Below are positions 60,994 to 64,000 of a stretch of 64,000 nucleotides of DNA, piece after piece. The notes under the pieces were generated by a model. The model saw only the letters and a list, made by a program, of their open reading frames with translations. It had not been told where the DNA came from and made no database searches. This DNA is from Cantharellus purpuraceus. Lineage: Eukaryota; Basidiomycota; Agaricomycetes; Cantharellales; Hydnaceae. The translations under genes and the position numbers were made by a program. Within the stretch, counting starts at the first letter, position 1, and every line of letters begins with the position of its first letter. Location of the stretch: contig JALBUN010000010.1 in the NCBI GenBank assembly GCA_025174535.1, positions 868,001 to 932,000 of the forward strand. Reading direction: 5' to 3'.

Positions 60994-63399
60994 ATGTCTT
61001 CCGTCAAACTATATGTGTATGATCTTTCCAATGGACTCGCTCGTCAACTTTCGCTACAGATGACTGGGAAACAGATTGATGGAATTTGGCATACTTCCGT
61101 AGTTGTCTTTGGAAAAGAAGTGTTTTATGGCCAGGGCATCTCCATTACAGTCCCAGGCAAGTCCCATGTATGTCCTGTTCTCGAGTCAAGTGTGTCGCAA
61201 TTCTGAGGGGGTGTATGCTAGCATGGCTCACCCATGCAGATTATCGATATGGGAGAGACCGCTATAGACGAAGAGACTTTCCAGCAATATCTAGCGGAGA
61301 TCAGGGAGCACTATACGGCTGATAAGGTTGGTGTACTATTCTGTATCCGTTAGCTATAAATTATAGGACTGATCTCTCCCAGTATCATCTACTAGGTAGA
61401 ACCCAATCTACACCAGTGTCCTATCGTTTCTCATTGTCATTCATTAGACTTCAATTGCAATTCATTCACGAACGACTGCATCGGATTTCTCACCGGAGGC
61501 TCAATACCATCATGGATCAAAGGTTTGTTCGTTAGGCTCGAGATTTACAGCGGAACTTATGTCGACTGGCCTAGATCTGCCGCAGGACTTTTTATCCACG
61601 CCATTTGGAGCTGGCAAGTCGAGTTTCATTGCTTGCTTCTGCCATAGAAACTCATATCGAGCACTTCACCATCAGCTCTCCGACCCACTATCGACAACAT
61701 GTACCGCCGACCAAGTGCTACAACCGCTGGTCCGTCTCCTCCGTCTAACATGGAGCTGGGGGCCTCACTTCTTCAGGCCGTGGCGTCGCAGGCTGCATCT
61801 GGATCCTCCAGAGTCCCTTACCCCACTCCCGTACCCACCCCTCCACGCGTTGACCAGTCTACTCTCACAGCACCCCTTCAAATTGTCACAAACCCTGCGT
61901 CGCTCAGGTCGCTTTTATCATCGCATCGATGCGTAGCCGTCTTCTTTACATCGCCTACTTGTCCACCCTGTCGCATTGTTGAACCTGTCTTTGAGGACTT
62001 GGCTCATAATAAAGCCTCGGGAGGTGTGGCATTTGCAAAGGTAGATTTAGCCACAGGATTAGGGGGCCAGATAGCTGGTCAGTGGAGCGTTAGAGCGACT
62101 CCAACATTTCTGTTCTTTTTGGATGGCAAAAAGGCGCGTATCGTTGCTTGCGACCAACATGTAGAGCTAATCTCTGTGTATAGGTACACGAAGTAAAAGG
62201 TGCGGATGCTGGTGAACTACGCACACAAGTCGATCTTCTCATCTTCCAAGCATACCCCCGTGAGCTGTTTATCAACTGCCTAGAAGGCTGTATCTGACTT
62301 GTCCTCACCATAGTACATCCACATGCCTCCAAGTCATTTCCGGCTATTCGAGGGATCTCTCTTCAGCCTATCCTCTTTTCGCAAGTCCCAGCTTGGGATG
62401 CAGCTCTTGGCAAACTCCACTCTTTCATTGACGCATGCGCATGCAAGACGGAGCTTGATGAATCCAACGTCAAAGGCATCCTTTCAGGGAAAGTTGTACC
62501 CTTTCTCCGAGTCCGTTTTCCAGCGCCAGGACAGTCGTCCAGTGCCAATATGTCACCCCCACAAGTAGACCTGCTGTCCCAGTGGAAGTCGGCAACTGTT
62601 GCGCTGTCCAAAGCGTTACCGCCACCTGAAATGTTCCCTCTGGTGGACTTTTGGCGCCTCGGACTTCTTGATGTCAATGTCTCCTCATGGGTGGCAGCGG
62701 CAGGAGTCGATGGAGCAACGGATGTTACCGACATGCTTTTAAACATGGCTATAAACGTGCTGGAGACCACTTTGCCCAGTTCTCGTAATCTCATCTTGAC
62801 GACGTTGCGGTTACTCGCCAACGGATTCGCGAACCAGTCTCTCGCGCGACATCTTCTTGACCCTGCGTTGAAACCCTCTTGTTTGGGGCATTCGTCTCGG
62901 CAGAACGTGACCGACTTTCTTGTTCCGACACTGCTCCACGCCGATGCGCCAGTTCGCACTGCGGCGGCCAGCTTGGCTTTCAACATGGCAGCCCATTATC
63001 AGCGTCCCCTGGTTGCGGCGCAACGAAGCGGAAAGAGAGGCGGCGACCCTGTGGCCGATAACGAAGCAGAGGGTCAGGGCGACTGGGAGGTCGAGATTGT
63101 CAGCGCTGTGGTGGAAGCACTTGCGAGGGAGAAGCAGAATGAGGATGTTGGTGAGTGTGCGCGTTACTTTGCATGATCACAAAAGTGGCTAATTCATTAC
63201 AGTGCACCGTCTCGCGGCGTCGTTGGCACTGTTCCTGCACCTTTCGCCCTACTGGACCCAGTTATCCTCTTTTGTGGAAGTATTACGGGTAAAAGATACG
63301 CTGAGTTCGAAGCTGCAGCCAGGTGGTTGTGGCGAGCGGGGTGTTCAGAAAAAGGAGGTGCAGATCCTGTTGCGGGACGTGATTGCAATGTGTTCATAG
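60994..63399 (+). CDS. PPPDE (DeSI-type) thiol peptidase - thioredoxin - PUL fusion protein
   Basis: Three domains in one gene. PPPDE: MSSVKLYVYDLSNGLARQLS, the catalytic His in GIWHTS (residue 33), VFGKEVFYGQGI, then QIIDMGETAIDEETFQQYLAEI and the catalytic Cys in FNCNSFTNDCIGFLTGGSIPSWI. Linked by LPQDFLSTPFGA and PTIDNMYRRPSA to a thioredoxin domain with the CPPC redox site (about 61960-61971) and ATPTFLFFLDGKK. Then a PUL domain of helical repeats (about 62340-63399), ending LLRDVIAMCS with TAG at 63397-63399. PPPDE enzymes of DeSI type remove SUMO or ubiquitin, and PUL domains bind Cdc48/p97, so a role in ubiquitin/SUMO turnover is a fair inference. Introns separate most blocks; the last is at about 63152-63203. 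All catalytic residues are visible. Confidence 0.88.
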
Positions 63400-64000
63400 C
63401 AGGTGGTTGTACCTATATTTATATTAACTCTATTCACTGGAGCTATACCGTATCGAGTCGGTCAACGGGAGAACATGGGATTTGGCGCTCAAGGTAGCGT
63501 GGCGGGTACTTGAGTGAATTGACGCAAGGTTGATCGTGGTCTGAAACGCGTTTGAAGACGTTTCGGTTGCGCCCTGTCCTGTACGGATTGGGAGATGCTC
63601 GCTTGGGTAGAACTGTATGTCAATTTGGACGCGCATGCGCTTGACTGTTTAATTTCTCGACGTTTGACATGAATGCTGTATATAAACCGACCGGCGGGGC
63701 TAGTACGTGTTGGCGCCCTCTTCGGTATGCGGCCTCTTTGCATGCGCTGCAGGGACGGGGGCGGGTAGGGGCTGCACTCTGACTGGAATGTGGACGTGCA
63801 GCCAGCCACATGTCTAGGTACGATGAGAACTGCGAGTGGTACGTATGAGCTGCCTGTTGCTTGATCGCATCACAGAAATTCTTCGCGTATCTATGTTGAA
63901 GAATCGCCGGTTTGGCACCTTCCGTGCTGCATATATAGTGTTCTGGTAGCGCGCGAGGATACAGCGGCGGCGCAGAGGTGACCGTCGCCGTGTTGTGCCA
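63400..64000. other. 3' flank and probable promoter region of an off-window gene
   Basis: No coding family recognised. TATA-like tatataaa at about 63678-63685 and catatatag at about 63932 lie in GC-rich sequence. Orientation of any gene beyond 64000 cannot be told. Confidence 0.35.

Overview
This is nuclear DNA of a filamentous basidiomycete, most likely an Agaricomycete. Host genes are broken by many short GT-AG introns. One is a DUF6533 membrane protein, a family typical of mushroom-forming fungi, and the conserved genes (CWF19-like, PRP2/DHX16, VMA6, PPPDE-thioredoxin-PUL, CLYBL-like, AtuA-like) read as fungal orthologues.

Layout. 1-1680 (-): 5' part of an AtuA-type (DUF1446) gene that runs off the left edge. 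About 2.4-47.1 kb: a 45-kb block of nested LTR retrotransposons with no recognisable host gene. 47.1-63.4 kb: a compact host segment with CWF19-like (-), a DUF427 gene (+), PRP2-type DEAH helicase (-), citrate-lyase-beta-like (-), a DUF6533 gene (+), V-ATPase subunit d (-) and a PPPDE-thioredoxin-PUL fusion (+). 63.4-64 kb: no gene seen.

The retrotransposon block can be dissected by target-site duplications (TSDs) read directly from the sequence. E1 (10010-17013, minus, TSD cagag) is a Ty3/gypsy chromovirus inserted in the pol of another Ty3 element, E2 (pieces from 7409 to about 23290). E2 also holds a solo LTR-B (17548-20404, TSD ggagc), which holds another LTR-B (18411-19832, TSD ggagt). 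A CpG-decayed Ty3 element E5 (about 25113-33317, plus) holds solo LTR-A (TSD gtagc), inside which sits LTR-D (TSD tgtcc), plus LTR-C (TSD ggagg) and LTR-F (TSD gaaag). E1' (34938-39344) holds an LTR-B (TSD cccgt) and is cut by E3 (39345-about 43061). Two Ty1/copia remnants and an Ty3 pol fragment complete the block.

The most notable observation is an extra transcription unit in the chromovirus family (E1, E3, E4). Between the end of pol and the polypurine tract/3' LTR lies an ORF on the opposite strand, tail to tail with pol. In E3/E4 the predicted protein has a long charged coiled coil followed by six cysteines spaced C-x2-C-x6-C-x12-C-x2-C-x6-C, the spacing of fungal Zn(II)2Cys6 clusters. 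E3 has a TATA box 39 nt before its ATG, and E3 and E4 have an AATAAA after the stop. In E4 this ORF is open for 583 codons. It may be an element-encoded regulator, though its function is unknown.
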